Assembly (NCBI GenBank): GCA_045660245.1
Contig: JAZRDJ010000009.1
Location: forward strand, 1 to 21,022
Length of the DNA stretch: 21,022 nt
From: RGIG3872 sp045660245
Lineage (GTDB): Bacteria; Bacillota; Clostridia; Christensenellales; UBA1242
Direction: 5' to 3'
This document shows positions 1-9,151 of this stretch, piece by piece. Every line of letters begins with the position of its first letter. Position 1 is the first letter of the stretch. Position numbers and translations under genes: made by a program. Under the pieces are notes generated by a model, which saw nothing but the letters and a program-made list of their open reading frames with translations, made no database searches and was not told the DNA's origin.

Positions 1-2
1 TT

Positions 3-2483
3 TTTGACGTGATTGAGGGGAATTCAACATTCACATATTCGAATTTTCTCGGTGGCGGATCAAACATAGTTGGCGTTGTTTTGTATTTCTTTTTCAACCC
101 GTTTATTTTTGTTGCACTGATCGGAGGCAGAACAAATCTCCTCGCATCAACCACGATCATGTATTTCATGTATTTTGTGAAAATTTCAATAATTTTCTTA
201 TATTTTTTGCAAAAAAAATTTCCAAATCTCAAACTCCACACAAAAATAATGCTTGCTTGTATGTACACATTCTGCGCCTATACCTTGTGCAATCAAACAA
301 TCATTGTGTGGCTCAACTTTTTGATCATTCTGCCACTTTTGTACCTCGAGTTTGAAAAGTTGATTTATCAAAACAAAATTCTCGGATTTTCAATTTTGAC
401 AGCCCTGTGCATATACTCGTCATATGCAGTTGGTGCATCTATGCAAATCATCTTGATTGTACTCTATTTCCTGTTTGTCAAAATCATTCTGCCAAAAGAA
501 CAAAGAAAAACCGCTTGTTTGAACATACTCATGGGATTGTTCTGTGGGCTCATGATGAGTTTGCTTGTTCTCGTACCTTGCTTGCTTCAACTGAGATACT
601 CTTGCAGACTTAGTGCTGACATGGGATCAATTTTTAATTACATGAATTTCATTTATGCCGATAATTACTCAATTCCAACAAATTTCATGTTCACTTTCAT
701 GAACAGCATACTCACAATCATTGCGATTTGGAGCCTCGCAAAATCATTCCGAATAAACAAAACCAGCAAATTCTTGACATTTGCTCTCATTGCTTGTTCT
801 ATACCAATTATTTTTACTGACATATCTCACTTTGTTGCGGGCGGAATGTATATACATTTTTCAACACGTTTCTTTGCAATCAACTCACTTTTACTCTTTG
901 CAAGTGTCGCCCATTCATTCTCAATTTCAAAAGCAGAACCAGAAATTGCAATTTGCACCAAAAGCCACAACAAATTCACTCAATATTGCTTTTTGATCAT
1001 ATTCTCAATTATCCTTGTTCTTGTCTTTTTGATCAACTTTCTTGGAAATGGCGATGCCCTTTCCATCGGTGAAAGTGAATGGACAAATTTCTTGGGCTAT
1101 TTTTTGATTCCACTCACGACAATATCATTTTTCTTTGTTTTTTACGTTTTCTACAGAACAAAATCTGTCGGTAAAAAATTTTTCAATACACTTGTAATTG
1201 TAATCGCTTGTGCTGAATGTTTTTTGTGCGGAATGCTCATTTTGGGGTCGGGATCATATCAAACAGAAACCATAACTGCATTTCACAACATTACTCAAGA
1301 CCTACCAACATCTTCCAGAATAAAAATAGAAGCACAATATCTCGGCAACAATTCATCTGTCGCTGCTGGTGTTTCTTCATTTTCGATCTTTTCGTCAACT
1401 GCTGAGGATACATCATTCAAGTTGTCAAAGTTCCTCGGCTATTCGGCATCTGTTCCCAATGTGTCAACACAAAATGGGACGCTGTTTTCTGACTTGTTCC
1501 TTGGACATGATTACATTGTGACGGAAAAAGATTATTCTGACAGACAATACCTGTCACTTGAAAAAACGACAGGAGATCTCAACTTATATAAATATAACTA
1601 CACATTCAAAAAAGCGTTTTTGTTGAATAACATATCAGATCTTGATCCTGAAAAAACACTTTTTGACAGACAAAATGATCTTGCAAAAATGCTGGGAGCA
1701 ACGGCTGATATTGTTTCAAAACAAACGCATAGCGTTCCACAAGAAATCACTGGTTCAGAAAAAGAACTGGACAAAAAACTCAAATATTACTCAATGACAT
1801 TCACTGCAGAAAAATCTGGAATTCTTTATTTCGTCAATAATTCTGGCAAGATTATTATTGAAGTGCAAAACAACAATCACCAATCAATGGGAAAAACTCA
1901 TTATGGTTCCATCGATATGTTTTTGGTAGAAGCAGGGCAAACTTATTCCTTCTTTATCTGCACAGATAAAGACAAAGAGTTGAATCAAAAAGATATTGAC
2001 CTCATGATTCTTGACATCAATGTCCTTGAAAATCTTGTAACAACAACAAACCAAAACGCTGTTGACATTGAGTACACCGCTTCTGGTTATGTTCTGGACA
2101 CATCAAACATTCAAAATAAAAACATTCTTGTACTTCAATCAAATCCACTCGGAATGACATTCTCCAGCACAAACACAAACTCAAAGTTACAAACAAGTAC
2201 AGAAATCTTTGGTTTGACTTATCTTTCAAATGTGGACTCGGAAATTGTTACGGCATCGTTTGAGTTTCCGTACACAAACATAACTCTCTTCATGGGACTC
2301 GGCGGTATATTGATCGCACTTGTATTAATCTTCATCAATCACAAAAAGAGAAAGTGGCTTTTGGTTCTATCTCCTGTCGCGCTTGTGATATATTATAGTG
2401 TAACTGCAATTGTTGCGCTTTATTTCTTTGGTGTCCCATCTGGGATTTCTATTATAAAATACTTCTGCTTGATATTTTTATAA
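3..2483 (+). CDS. YfhO-family polytopic membrane protein (5' end missing)
   Basis: Large integral membrane protein. The frame is open to the window edge, so the N-terminus is missing; the GTG at 9 is only the first possible start codon in view, not a real start. The visible beginning, with FLGGGSN followed by a hydrophobic stretch and an NPF motif, resembles the first periplasmic loop and second helix of YfhO proteins. About ten further hydrophobic segments follow to roughly residue 420. Then comes a long soluble region (about 430-755) containing a LFSDLFLGHDYIV-like segment typical of YfhO C-terminal halves, and two closing helices. YfhO proteins are GT-C-like membrane proteins; YfhO of Bacillus is tied to glycosylation of lipoteichoic acid. 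A role in cell-envelope glycosylation is therefore likely, but the substrate is inferred. The gene ends nine bases before the next one, with which it is probably cotranscribed. Confidence 0.8.
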   Translation, partial: FDVIEGNSTFTYSNFLGGGSNIVGVVLYFFFNPFIFVALIGGRTNLLASTTIMYFMYFVKISIIFLYFLQKKFPNLKLHTKIMLACMYTFCAYTLCNQTIIVWLNFLIILPLLYLEFEKLIYQNKILGFSILTALCIYSSYAVGASMQIILIVLYFLFVKIILPKEQRKTACLNILMGLFCGLMMSLLVLVPCLLQLRYSCRLSADMGSIFNYMNFIYADNYSIPTNFMFTFMNSILTIIAIWSLAKSFRINKTSKFLTFALIACSIPIIFTDISHFVAGGMYIHFSTRFFAINSLLLFASVAHSFSISKAEPEIAICTKSHNKFTQYCFLIIFSIILVLVFLINFLGNGDALSIGESEWTNFLGYFLIPLTTISFFFVFYVFYRTKSVGKKFFNTLVIVIACAECFLCGMLILGSGSYQTETITAFHNITQDLPTSSRIKIEAQYLGNNSSVAAGVSSFSIFSSTAEDTSFKLSKFLGYSASVPNVSTQNGTLFSDLFLGHDYIVTEKDYSDRQYLSLEKTTGDLNLYKYNYTFKKAFLLNNISDLDPEKTLFDRQNDLAKMLGATADIVSKQTHSVPQEITGSEKELDKKLKYYSMTFTAEKSGILYFVNNSGKIIIEVQNNNHQSMGKTHYGSIDMFLVEAGQTYSFFICTDKDKELNQKDIDLMILDINVLENLVTTTNQNAVDIEYTASGYVLDTSNIQNKNILVLQSNPLGMTFSSTNTNSKLQTSTEIFGLTYLSNVDSEIVTASFEFPYTNITLFMGLGGILIALVLIFINHKKRKWLLVLSPVALVIYYSVTAIVALYFFGVPSGISIIKYFCLIFL

Positions 2484-2492
2484 AGGAGAACT

Positions 2493-3179
2493 ATGACTGA
2501 ATTTTTGCATGAACTTTTCGGCAATCTGTTTGACGGCAACGTAATTCTTGCCACAATTTTGATTTCCATGATCCCAATCATTGAACTTCGTGGAGGCATT
2601 CCTTTTGGCATGTCAACTCACATTTGGGGGGCAAATGCTCTGTCTTATTTTGAAAGTTTAATGTTTGCTTTTTTAGGTAGCAGTGCCATTGTTTTTCTTT
2701 GGGCACTTGCAGTCAAGCCACTGATCACTTGGCTCAAAAAAACAAAACCCTTCAAAAAACTCGCAAACTGGTTTGAACAAAGAATTTCAGGCAAAGCTCA
2801 AAAAATTGAACAGAACTCACAAACTGATGAGAAAAAAACAAATTTAAAATGGAAAAAAATTCTGGGCGTATTTTTGTTTGTTGCAATTCCACTCCCATTG
2901 ACTGGCGTTTGGACAGGAACATGTATTGCTGTCTTTCTGGGATTATCATATCTTGAAACTTGCGGATCTGTTATTCTCGGCAATTTGCTTGCTGGAATCA
3001 TCACAACAATTGTGAGCATTGTATTCAAAAATAACACTATTTATGTTTTTTATATTTTCATCGCAATTGCTGTTTTATTAATCTTGATTGGTCTATGCAA
3101 GGCAATTATCAAAAATAAAAAACAATCAACTCAACACACAAATCAAATTCAAGAAACAGACAAAGATGTCAAGGTATAA
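2493..3179 (+). CDS. Small membrane protein, Sm_multidrug_ex family (COG2426)
   Basis: 228-residue membrane protein. It carries the family hallmarks: MIPIIELRGGIPFG near residue 25, and a central segment reading FVAIPLPLTGVWTGT followed by GNLLAG. This is the pattern of PF06695, named 'putative small multi-drug export protein'; actual export function is poorly proven, so the name should be taken loosely. I see about four to five hydrophobic segments. A basic cytoplasmic loop (about residues 75-120) lies between the first and second halves, and the tail is short and charged. The start is the ATG preceded by AAAGGAG at good spacing. The gene follows the YfhO gene after nine bases and is closed by a hairpin terminator just after the stop codon. 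Confidence 0.8.
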   Translation: MTEFLHELFGNLFDGNVILATILISMIPIIELRGGIPFGMSTHIWGANALSYFESLMFAFLGSSAIVFLWALAVKPLITWLKKTKPFKKLANWFEQRISGKAQKIEQNSQTDEKKTNLKWKKILGVFLFVAIPLPLTGVWTGTCIAVFLGLSYLETCGSVILGNLLAGIITTIVSIVFKNNTIYVFYIFIAIAVLLILIGLCKAIIKNKKQSTQHTNQIQETDKDVKV

Positions 3180-3181
3180 AC

Positions 3182-3207
3182 AAAAAGCCCGAAACGAGGG
3201 CTTTTTT
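3182..3207 (+). terminator. Rho-independent terminator
   Basis: AAAAAGCCC (3182-3190) pairs with GGGCTTTTT (3198-3206) around the loop GAAACGA, and the 3' arm ends in a T run. It lies immediately after the stop codon at 3179 and separates the YfhO operon from the promoter of the nuclease pair. Confidence 0.85.
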
Positions 3208-3209
3208 GT

Positions 3210-3238
3210 TTGAGCAAAATTCATTTCTCGTGTATAAT
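3210..3238 (+). promoter_or_regulatory. Sigma-A-type promoter for the SbcD/SbcC-like pair
   Basis: TTGAGC (3210-3215) and a perfect TATAAT (3233-3238) are separated by 17 bases. The promoter lies directly downstream of a terminator and 21 bases before the phosphoesterase start codon, which leaves a very short leader. Confidence 0.75.
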
Positions 3239-3259
3239 GCAATCAAAGGAGAACAATCA

Positions 3260-4351
3260 ATGAAATTAATACATATCAGCGATTTGCATCTTGATTCAAA
3301 ACTCTCAAGCAATTTTGATCCACTGATTGCGAAACAACGCAACAATGAACTTTTGGTTACTCTCGAAAAGTTGTTTGAAAAGTTGAACGAAGAGTCTTTC
3401 GATGGCATGATAATAGCCGGAGATCTTTTTGATACAAAAAAGATATCATCAAAAGCCTTTTCTTATATCATTGAACTCATCAAAAACCACCCAGACAAAA
3501 AGGTCTTTTATGTTGCTGGAAATCATGATGGCGAGTCTTTAATGATCAAAGAGAACAAGGATATACCCGAAAATTTTTATATTTTTACAAACAAATTTGA
3601 AAAATACGATTTACGAGACGATATTTGTGTCGGCGGGATCAAACTTGAGCAAACCAATTGTGCCACTTTTTACGACACAATCAATTTTGATACTGAAAAA
3701 ATCAACATTATGCTTCTTCATGGTTCAATCACAAAATCCTTGAGTGGCGTGAGCAATTCTGCATTTTTTGGTGCATCTCTCAAAAACAAAAACATTGACT
3801 ATCTTGCCCTCGGACACATTCATGAATATAGTTCTGGAAAAATTGACAAACGCTGTACATATGTTTATCCTGGCTGTTTGGAACCACGAGGATTTGATGA
3901 AATCGGAGAAAAAGGTTATGTCGAAATTGAAATCAACGAGCATACAAAAACGATCTCTCACCAGTTTATCCCTTTTTCTTCTCGCACTGTTCATGAAATT
4001 GAAATTGACATTTCAACGCTAGAAACATCAAGAGAAATACTCGAACTTGTTTATCAAAAAGCAACAAATATCAAGTCAACTGACATTTTGAAGGTTGTTC
4101 TAGTCGGAACTCATGCACCAGATTTGATCAAAAGCATATCTCTCATTCATGAAGAACTGTCTGCAAAATACTACTCAGTCAAAATCAATGACAAATCTAA
4201 ACTAAAAATTGATCTTGAAAAATATCAAAATGACATTTCTCTCAAAGGTGCATTCATTCGCAAGGTGTATGCCAGCAAACTTTCAGAGCAAGACAAAGCA
4301 GAAGTTGTTTTGACAGGACTCAAAGCACTCGATGGGGAGGACGTTGAATAA
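3260..4351 (+). CDS. SbcD/Mre11-like (YhaO-type) metallophosphoesterase, putative DNA exonuclease subunit
   Basis: Calcineurin-like phosphoesterase of 363 residues. The two-metal active-site motifs appear in order: DLH (D8, H10), GDLFD (54-58), GNHD (87-90), an LLHG motif near residue 155 and GHIH near 190. In SbcD/Mre11/YhaO proteins this site cuts DNA ends together with an ATPase partner. The C-terminal part (about 230-363) is a less conserved capping region, as in YhaO/SbcD. I chose the ATG at 3260 because AGGAG lies seven to eight bases upstream and DLH then falls at the usual place; an in-frame ATG at 3206 lies inside the terminator and upstream of the promoter. The stop codon overlaps the next start by one base (TAATG), so the pair should be translationally coupled. 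The partner gene resembles YhaN, which makes a YhaO-like role more likely than classical SbcD. Confidence 0.88.
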   Translation: MKLIHISDLHLDSKLSSNFDPLIAKQRNNELLVTLEKLFEKLNEESFDGMIIAGDLFDTKKISSKAFSYIIELIKNHPDKKVFYVAGNHDGESLMIKENKDIPENFYIFTNKFEKYDLRDDICVGGIKLEQTNCATFYDTINFDTEKINIMLLHGSITKSLSGVSNSAFFGASLKNKNIDYLALGHIHEYSSGKIDKRCTYVYPGCLEPRGFDEIGEKGYVEIEINEHTKTISHQFIPFSSRTVHEIEIDISTLETSREILELVYQKATNIKSTDILKVVLVGTHAPDLIKSISLIHEELSAKYYSVKINDKSKLKIDLEKYQNDISLKGAFIRKVYASKLSEQDKAEVVLTGLKALDGEDVE

Positions 4352-6591
4352 TGAAAATATTGTCACTTCACATATCAGGATTTGGAAAATTATCCAATTT
4401 TGACTTGAACTTTGATCAAAAACTATCAGTTATTTTGGAAGACAATGGCTGGGGAAAATCAACTCTTGCAAACTTCATCAAAGCAATGTTTTATTCACTT
4501 CCAGTCACAAAAACAAAGACACTTGACAGCAACCCACGCAAAAAATACAAACCTTGGGATAACTCTGTTTTTGGCGGAACTCTCACTTTTGAAAACGATG
4601 GCAAAATATACAAGATTGAAAGATCTTTCGGATTGTCGGAATCAGAGGATACATTCTATCTTTTTGATGCAAAAACAAACAAAGCGACCAATGATTTTTC
4701 AAAAGATATCGGGAAAGAACTTTTCGGAATCGACGCTGATACTTTCTCAAGAACAACATATCTTCCGCAACTTGATTTAAAACCCGAACTCACAAACAAT
4801 ATGTCTGCAAAACTCAATCACATGATTGAAGACTCTTCAGACCTCATTAGTTTCAACAACGCAAAAACAATTCTCGACAACGCCAGAAAAATTTATATCA
4901 AAACTGGTGAACGTGGCAAATTGTTTGAAAAACAAAAAGAACTTGAGAATATTGAAAAACAAATTCAAATGCTTTCAAATATCAATGAAAACGTTGAAAC
5001 ACTCAATCAAAAAATAGAAAGCAACGCAAAAACAATTCAAGATCTTGAGCAAGAAGAACAACAACTGAGTGAAAAGATCAATGTCGCCAGCACAAGAGAA
5101 AAACAACAACTCGAGAACGCAACATTTGAAAAACTCTCGCAAGAAATACAATCAAATCAATCAGCCCTAGACGAGATCAACAAAACCCTCAAAAACACAC
5201 CGCCAACCAGTGATGAACTTGATGCAATGCGACAAAATGCAATTCTTGCAACTGAAATCGAACAGAACCTGAAAAACGAAAATAAATCACAAGAAAAACT
5301 CACTCAAGAAAAATCTGAAATTATGACATTCTTTCATGATCTTGAGCCATCAAAAGAGCAAACTCAGGACATTAATATCAAATACCAAGAATTGATTTCA
5401 CATCAAAACAAAAACCAAGATGTAATCGTTCAAACATATCAGACAAACAAAAAAACTCCTCTGATTGTCACTGGCCTGGGATTTGGATTGATTGCCGTCA
5501 TGGTTGCACTGTTCATTGCAAACGTTGTGTCACTTGTTCCTTTTGTCATTGTTTCAGCCACTATTCTTCTTTCAGTATTTGCAACCATCTTTCTCACAAA
5601 ACACAAAGAACAAATTCATTCAGTGGACAAAAACAAAACAGTATCACTTGAAAACGAGTTGAACGCTTTGTTGCAATATGATTTTGATCAAATCACAGAT
5701 ATAAACACAAAAATGTATTTGTTCCGTACAAACATTTCAAAACTTGAAGAAATCAACAATCTCATCAACAATCAAAATTCAATTTTGGAAGAAATGAATA
5801 AAAAATATGTAAATATTACACAAAAAATAAGTAATTTTTTACAATTTTATTTCGGGAAAGATACAAATAGTTCTTACTTTGAACTTCTCAGCGACCTTGC
5901 AAATATGTGCTTTCAGTATTCAAATCTTGTGAAGTCAATTGACTCAATCAAAAAACAACTTTCAAACCTCAACCCCAAAGAAATCGAAAACAACGATGAT
6001 CAATCAACGGGAGAGTTGATCAAACAAAAACAGTCAGTCACGAACAATTTGCAAAGTTTGAGACAATCACAACTAGAACTCAAAACCACACTGAACAATT
6101 ATCTTTTGCAAGCAGAAGAACTCGAGGACCTTGAAATCCAAAAATCAAACTGCGAAGAAGAGATTACAAAAATAAATCACAAAATCAAGATATTGAAAAA
6201 TACAGATGCAATGCTTGATGGTGCAAAAGACGAACTTGACTCAATGTTTTTGGATCCAATCGCAACAACATTCAGAGAACTTTCAACCTCTCTCAATGCG
6301 TCTGAACTCGAATCATTCAAAATTGACACCGATCTCAACATCATGATTGAGCACAATGGTCAAACAAAGGAACTCTCATACCTCAGTCGCGGGTACCAAG
6401 ACATCGCATACATTATTGCCAGAATCGCATGTGTCAAATCAATGTTCAAGGATACAATGCCTTTTGTGATCTTGGACGATCCATTCGTGAACTTGGATTC
6501 AAGCAAGTTGAAACTTGCAAAAGCAATGCTTGAAGAACTATCAAAAACATATCAAATCATTTACCTCGTGTGTCATGACAGCAGAAAATAG
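4351..6591 (+). CDS. SbcC/Rad50-like (YhaN-type) AAA ATPase with coiled coil and membrane-segment pair
   Basis: 746-residue ABC/SMC-type ATPase, the likely partner of the upstream nuclease. Residues 30-38 form the Walker A loop EDNGWGKST, in which glutamate replaces the usual first glycine. A Q-loop-like TTYLPQ follows near residue 135. Long glutamine- and glutamate-rich coiled coils run from about 185 to 365 and 430 to 645. The C-terminal lobe has signature LSRG near 678, Walker B with VILDDPF near 706-712, the D-loop segment FVNLDSS, and a CHDSRK switch at the end. Two strongly hydrophobic stretches sit at about 370-417 in the middle of the coiled coil, where Rad50/SbcC would carry a CxxC zinc hook; no CxxC exists anywhere. 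This arrangement resembles Bacillus YhaN. The ribosome binding site GGGGAGG lies inside the end of the upstream gene. Confidence 0.85.
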   Translation: MKILSLHISGFGKLSNFDLNFDQKLSVILEDNGWGKSTLANFIKAMFYSLPVTKTKTLDSNPRKKYKPWDNSVFGGTLTFENDGKIYKIERSFGLSESEDTFYLFDAKTNKATNDFSKDIGKELFGIDADTFSRTTYLPQLDLKPELTNNMSAKLNHMIEDSSDLISFNNAKTILDNARKIYIKTGERGKLFEKQKELENIEKQIQMLSNINENVETLNQKIESNAKTIQDLEQEEQQLSEKINVASTREKQQLENATFEKLSQEIQSNQSALDEINKTLKNTPPTSDELDAMRQNAILATEIEQNLKNENKSQEKLTQEKSEIMTFFHDLEPSKEQTQDINIKYQELISHQNKNQDVIVQTYQTNKKTPLIVTGLGFGLIAVMVALFIANVVSLVPFVIVSATILLSVFATIFLTKHKEQIHSVDKNKTVSLENELNALLQYDFDQITDINTKMYLFRTNISKLEEINNLINNQNSILEEMNKKYVNITQKISNFLQFYFGKDTNSSYFELLSDLANMCFQYSNLVKSIDSIKKQLSNLNPKEIENNDDQSTGELIKQKQSVTNNLQSLRQSQLELKTTLNNYLLQAEELEDLEIQKSNCEEEITKINHKIKILKNTDAMLDGAKDELDSMFLDPIATTFRELSTSLNASELESFKIDTDLNIMIEHNGQTKELSYLSRGYQDIAYIIARIACVKSMFKDTMPFVILDDPFVNLDSSKLKLAKAMLEELSKTYQIIYLVCHDSRK

Positions 6592-6600
6592 CAAAAAAAT

Positions 6601-6634
6601 AAAAAACGTCTACGCAATCGATAGACGTTTTTTA
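6601..6634. terminator. Bidirectional terminator between convergent genes
   Basis: CGTCTA (6607-6612) pairs with TAGACG (6622-6627); an inner CG/CG pair can form with one bulged base. An A run precedes and a T run follows, so it can end transcription of the ATPase gene on the + strand and of fhs on the - strand. Confidence 0.85.
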
Positions 6635-6647
6635 TTTTGCTTAAATA

Positions 6648-8285
6648 TTAATATAATCCGTTTATTACCCCATTCTCGTCAATGCTCATTCCCTCATAGG
6701 CTGAATGTTTTGCCAGTCCTGGCATCAACAAGATTTTTCCAGCCATTGCAACAACAAACCCCGCACCAGAACAAATTTTGATATCACGAACCGTGATTTC
6801 AAAATCACTTGGTGCACCAATCAAGTCCTTGTTATCTGAAAAACTATATTGAGTTTTCGCAATGATAACTGGAAGTTTCCCCATTTCGTTTTTTTCCAAA
6901 ACTTCGAGCATTGATTGAGCCTTGTCTTCAAAAACAACAGACTTTGCCCCATAAATATTTTGGGCAACCTTTTGAATTTTTGTTTTTACAGGGTCTTTCA
7001 GATTATAGGCGAATGTCATTTCATGTTTTTTGTTGCATCTTTGCACCACCACTTTGGCAAGATCCGTTGCCCCCTCTGCTCCTTTCGAAAAACCTTCAGT
7101 CACAACGGCAACTTCTCCAAGGCTTGCAACCATATCTTTCAATCTTTCAATTTCTTCGTCTGTATCAGAGAGAAATTTATTGATTGCAACAACAACTGGC
7201 AAACCATATACATTTTTTATGTTGTTGACGTGTCTTTCAAGGTTCAAAAAACCTTTTTCAAGCGCCAACATATTTTCACTCGCGAGATTTTCTTTTGACT
7301 CTCCTCCGTGCAATTTGAGAGCCTTTATGGTTGCAACAATCACAACCACAGAAGGAACAAGTCCGTTTGTTTGGCATTTAAGATCCAAAAACTTTTCAGC
7401 GCCAAGATCAGCCCCAAATCCCGCTTCTGTTACAACAAAGTCAGCAAGAGACAGTGCGGTTTTTGTGGCAATCACACTGTTGCAACCATGAGCAATGTTT
7501 GCAAAAGGCCCAGCATGAACAATTGCCGGAGTTCCAATGAGTGTTTGTACAAGGTTTGGCTTGATCGCATTTTTGAGAAGAATCGTCATTGCGTCTTGAA
7601 CTTTAAAATCCCTTGCAAAAATCAATTTCCCAGTCTTTGATTTTCCAACAAGAATATTTCCCAGTCTGTTTTTGAGATCTGCCAAATCTTTTGCAAGCGC
7701 CAATATGGCCATTACTTCACTTGCACTCGTGATCGTGAAACCATCTTTTCTTCCACTCGCAAGTTCAATGTTTTTGAGCGCCCTATCATTCAAATCCACA
7801 CATCTTTGAAAATAAACCTCATCAATGTCAAGTTCATTGCCTTGATGAATGTGATTATCAATCACACTTGAAAGCAAATTGTTTGCACTGGTTATCGCAT
7901 GAAAATCTCCAGAAAAATGCAAGTTTATGTCTTCCATTGGTACAATTTGAGAGAATCCCCCACCAGTTGCACCGCCTTTGATCCCAAACACAGGCCCAAG
8001 TGATGGCTCACGGAGAGCCAAACAAGTTTTTTGTTTCAAGCACTTTGACAGAGCATCAGCAAGACCAATTGAAACGGTTGTTTTCCCCTCTCCAGAAGCG
8101 GTTGGATTGATTGCAGTAACAAGGATCAATTCCCCTTGCTTTTTGCTTTTGATGCCATCAGCGTTGATCTTTGCAATTGTTTTTCCATATTGCTCAAAAT
8201 CATTACGCCCAAGTCCAAGTTTTTTTGCAATTTTTTCAATACTTGCAATTTTGGTGTTTCTTGCAATTTCAATATCAGTGAGCAT
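6648..8285 (-). CDS. fhs: Formate-tetrahydrofolate ligase
   Basis: Makes 10-formyltetrahydrofolate from formate, tetrahydrofolate and ATP in the cytoplasm; it feeds purine and fMet synthesis and, in acetogens, the Wood-Ljungdahl methyl branch. The 545-residue product is close to the usual ~556. The ATP-binding loop PTASGEGKTT is at residues 61-70. It is followed by the characteristic block around REPSLGPVFGIKGGATGGG and PMEDINLHFSGDFHAIT. The end, with the MPGLAKHSA-like segment, is intact. I set the start at the ATG at 8285 because GGGGAGG lies seven bases upstream and the protein then begins MLTDIEIA, as in homologues; an in-frame ATG at 8393 would add 36 residues that overlap the neighbour deeply. 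The start lies within the last bases of the upstream membrane gene (11-base overlap), implying coupled translation. Confidence 0.96.
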   Translation of the reverse strand: MLTDIEIARNTKIASIEKIAKKLGLGRNDFEQYGKTIAKINADGIKSKKQGELILVTAINPTASGEGKTTVSIGLADALSKCLKQKTCLALREPSLGPVFGIKGGATGGGFSQIVPMEDINLHFSGDFHAITSANNLLSSVIDNHIHQGNELDIDEVYFQRCVDLNDRALKNIELASGRKDGFTITSASEVMAILALAKDLADLKNRLGNILVGKSKTGKLIFARDFKVQDAMTILLKNAIKPNLVQTLIGTPAIVHAGPFANIAHGCNSVIATKTALSLADFVVTEAGFGADLGAEKFLDLKCQTNGLVPSVVVIVATIKALKLHGGESKENLASENMLALEKGFLNLERHVNNIKNVYGLPVVVAINKFLSDTDEEIERLKDMVASLGEVAVVTEGFSKGAEGATDLAKVVVQRCNKKHEMTFAYNLKDPVKTKIQKVAQNIYGAKSVVFEDKAQSMLEVLEKNEMGKLPVIIAKTQYSFSDNKDLIGAPSDFEITVRDIKICSGAGFVVAMAGKILLMPGLAKHSAYEGMSIDENGVINGLY

Positions 8286-9039
8286 CTTTGTTCCTCCCCG
8301 TGAAATAATTTCGAATTTTGGTGTACCACCGATCTTCCTTTTTGAGTGCAATTTGTTCATAAATTGCAGTGAACAAAAATACGAACACTCCAAGCAAAGT
8401 AATGATAAAATATGAAGTGAGCCAAGGCTGACTTGAAAGAGGTCCCTGATTCAAATACATCGCATTGACATCAGTCCGTCCAATGATTTTGAATAGTAAA
8501 TTCAATATAAACCCGTCATAAACACAAATCATCACACCTGTCACAAATGAAAAAGTATTTCTAACCCGAATTCTTACATAGCCACCAACACCGAGCCACA
8601 AACATCCAGCGAGCAAGAACGTGTGACTGAGCAAACTTTTGAAAACTACAAAATTTGATAGATCTGGGTTCGCGTTATAAAACTCCGAAAACAAAGTAGC
8701 AATGATTGCTCCAAAAGTTCCAGCATAAAGCAAATATTCAGACAAAATTTGAAACCATTTGCATTTTTTGTTCATGAATGCAACAATCACCAAAATCCAC
8801 ATGTTCAAGTTGCAGAAAAAAACAGGAAACAAAATTGTCGATCCCACAAGAGCAAAACCTTTTGTAAAATAATCATACCACACAGAACTGATATGAACAA
8901 GAAAAGTCAGTGATGCAAAAACCTTGAGCCAAATATCTTTTGAACTTTGATTTTTGAGTAAAGTCAAAAGTGCCAAAAGAATTGCAACCAATGCAAAAGA
9001 GATGACTATATAAAGCACAATCGGTGTATCAAAAATCAT
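8275..9039 (-). CDS. TMEM164/YwaF-like (TP0381-type) integral membrane protein
   Basis: 254-residue membrane protein with about seven hydrophobic helices. The segments SSVWYDYF, FPVFFCNLNMW and SHTFLLAG, and the overall size, match the bacterial TIGR02206 / YwaF family related to eukaryotic TMEM164. That family has no firmly established bacterial function. The human relative is reported to be a lipid acyltransferase using a cysteine; here a cysteine lies in the FFCNLNMW segment and a histidine in the SHTFLL segment, consistent with that fold but not proof of activity. The start ATG at 9039 is preceded by AAAGGAG. The 3' end overlaps fhs by 11 bases, so the two are cotranscribed; no functional link between a lipid or membrane protein and folate ligase is obvious. 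Confidence 0.7.
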   Translation of the reverse strand: MIFDTPIVLYIVISFALVAILLALLTLLKNQSSKDIWLKVFASLTFLVHISSVWYDYFTKGFALVGSTILFPVFFCNLNMWILVIVAFMNKKCKWFQILSEYLLYAGTFGAIIATLFSEFYNANPDLSNFVVFKSLLSHTFLLAGCLWLGVGGYVRIRVRNTFSFVTGVMICVYDGFILNLLFKIIGRTDVNAMYLNQGPLSSQPWLTSYFIITLLGVFVFLFTAIYEQIALKKEDRWYTKIRNYFTGRNKDAH

Positions 9040-9059
9040 TTGAGGCTCTCCTTTTTATT

Positions 9060-9088
9060 ATTATAACACAATATAGGTGTTGATAAAA
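9060..9088 (-). promoter_or_regulatory. Probable promoter for the YwaF-like gene and fhs
   Basis: A perfect TATAAT on the - strand (9060-9065) lies 20 bases before the start codon. The -35 region is poor (TTTTAT at 9083-9088 with 17-base spacing), so this is supported mainly by the -10 box and its position. Confidence 0.45.
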
Positions 9089-9111
9089 ATAAATAATAGT
9101 AAATAGTAAAC

Positions 9112-9141
9112 AAAAAAGCATCTTCCATTCATGGAAGATGC
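9112..9141 (-). terminator. Terminator of the LysRS-nucleotidyltransferase unit
   Basis: GCATCTTCC (9118-9126) pairs with GGAAGATGC (9133-9141) around a six-base loop. On the - strand the stem is followed by a run of six T. It lies ten bases downstream of the nucleotidyltransferase stop codon. Confidence 0.85.
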
Positions 9142-9151
9142 TCAATAAATT

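Noticed and set aside
7030..7491. Open frames of 90-153 codons on the strand opposite fhs
   Set aside because: They are shadows of the fhs coding sequence, with no ribosome binding site and no protein-like features.
8286..8393. Longer N-terminus for fhs starting at 8393
   Set aside because: It would overlap the membrane gene by more than 100 bases and lacks a ribosome binding site; ATG 8285 has GGGGAGG at ideal spacing and matches the family start.
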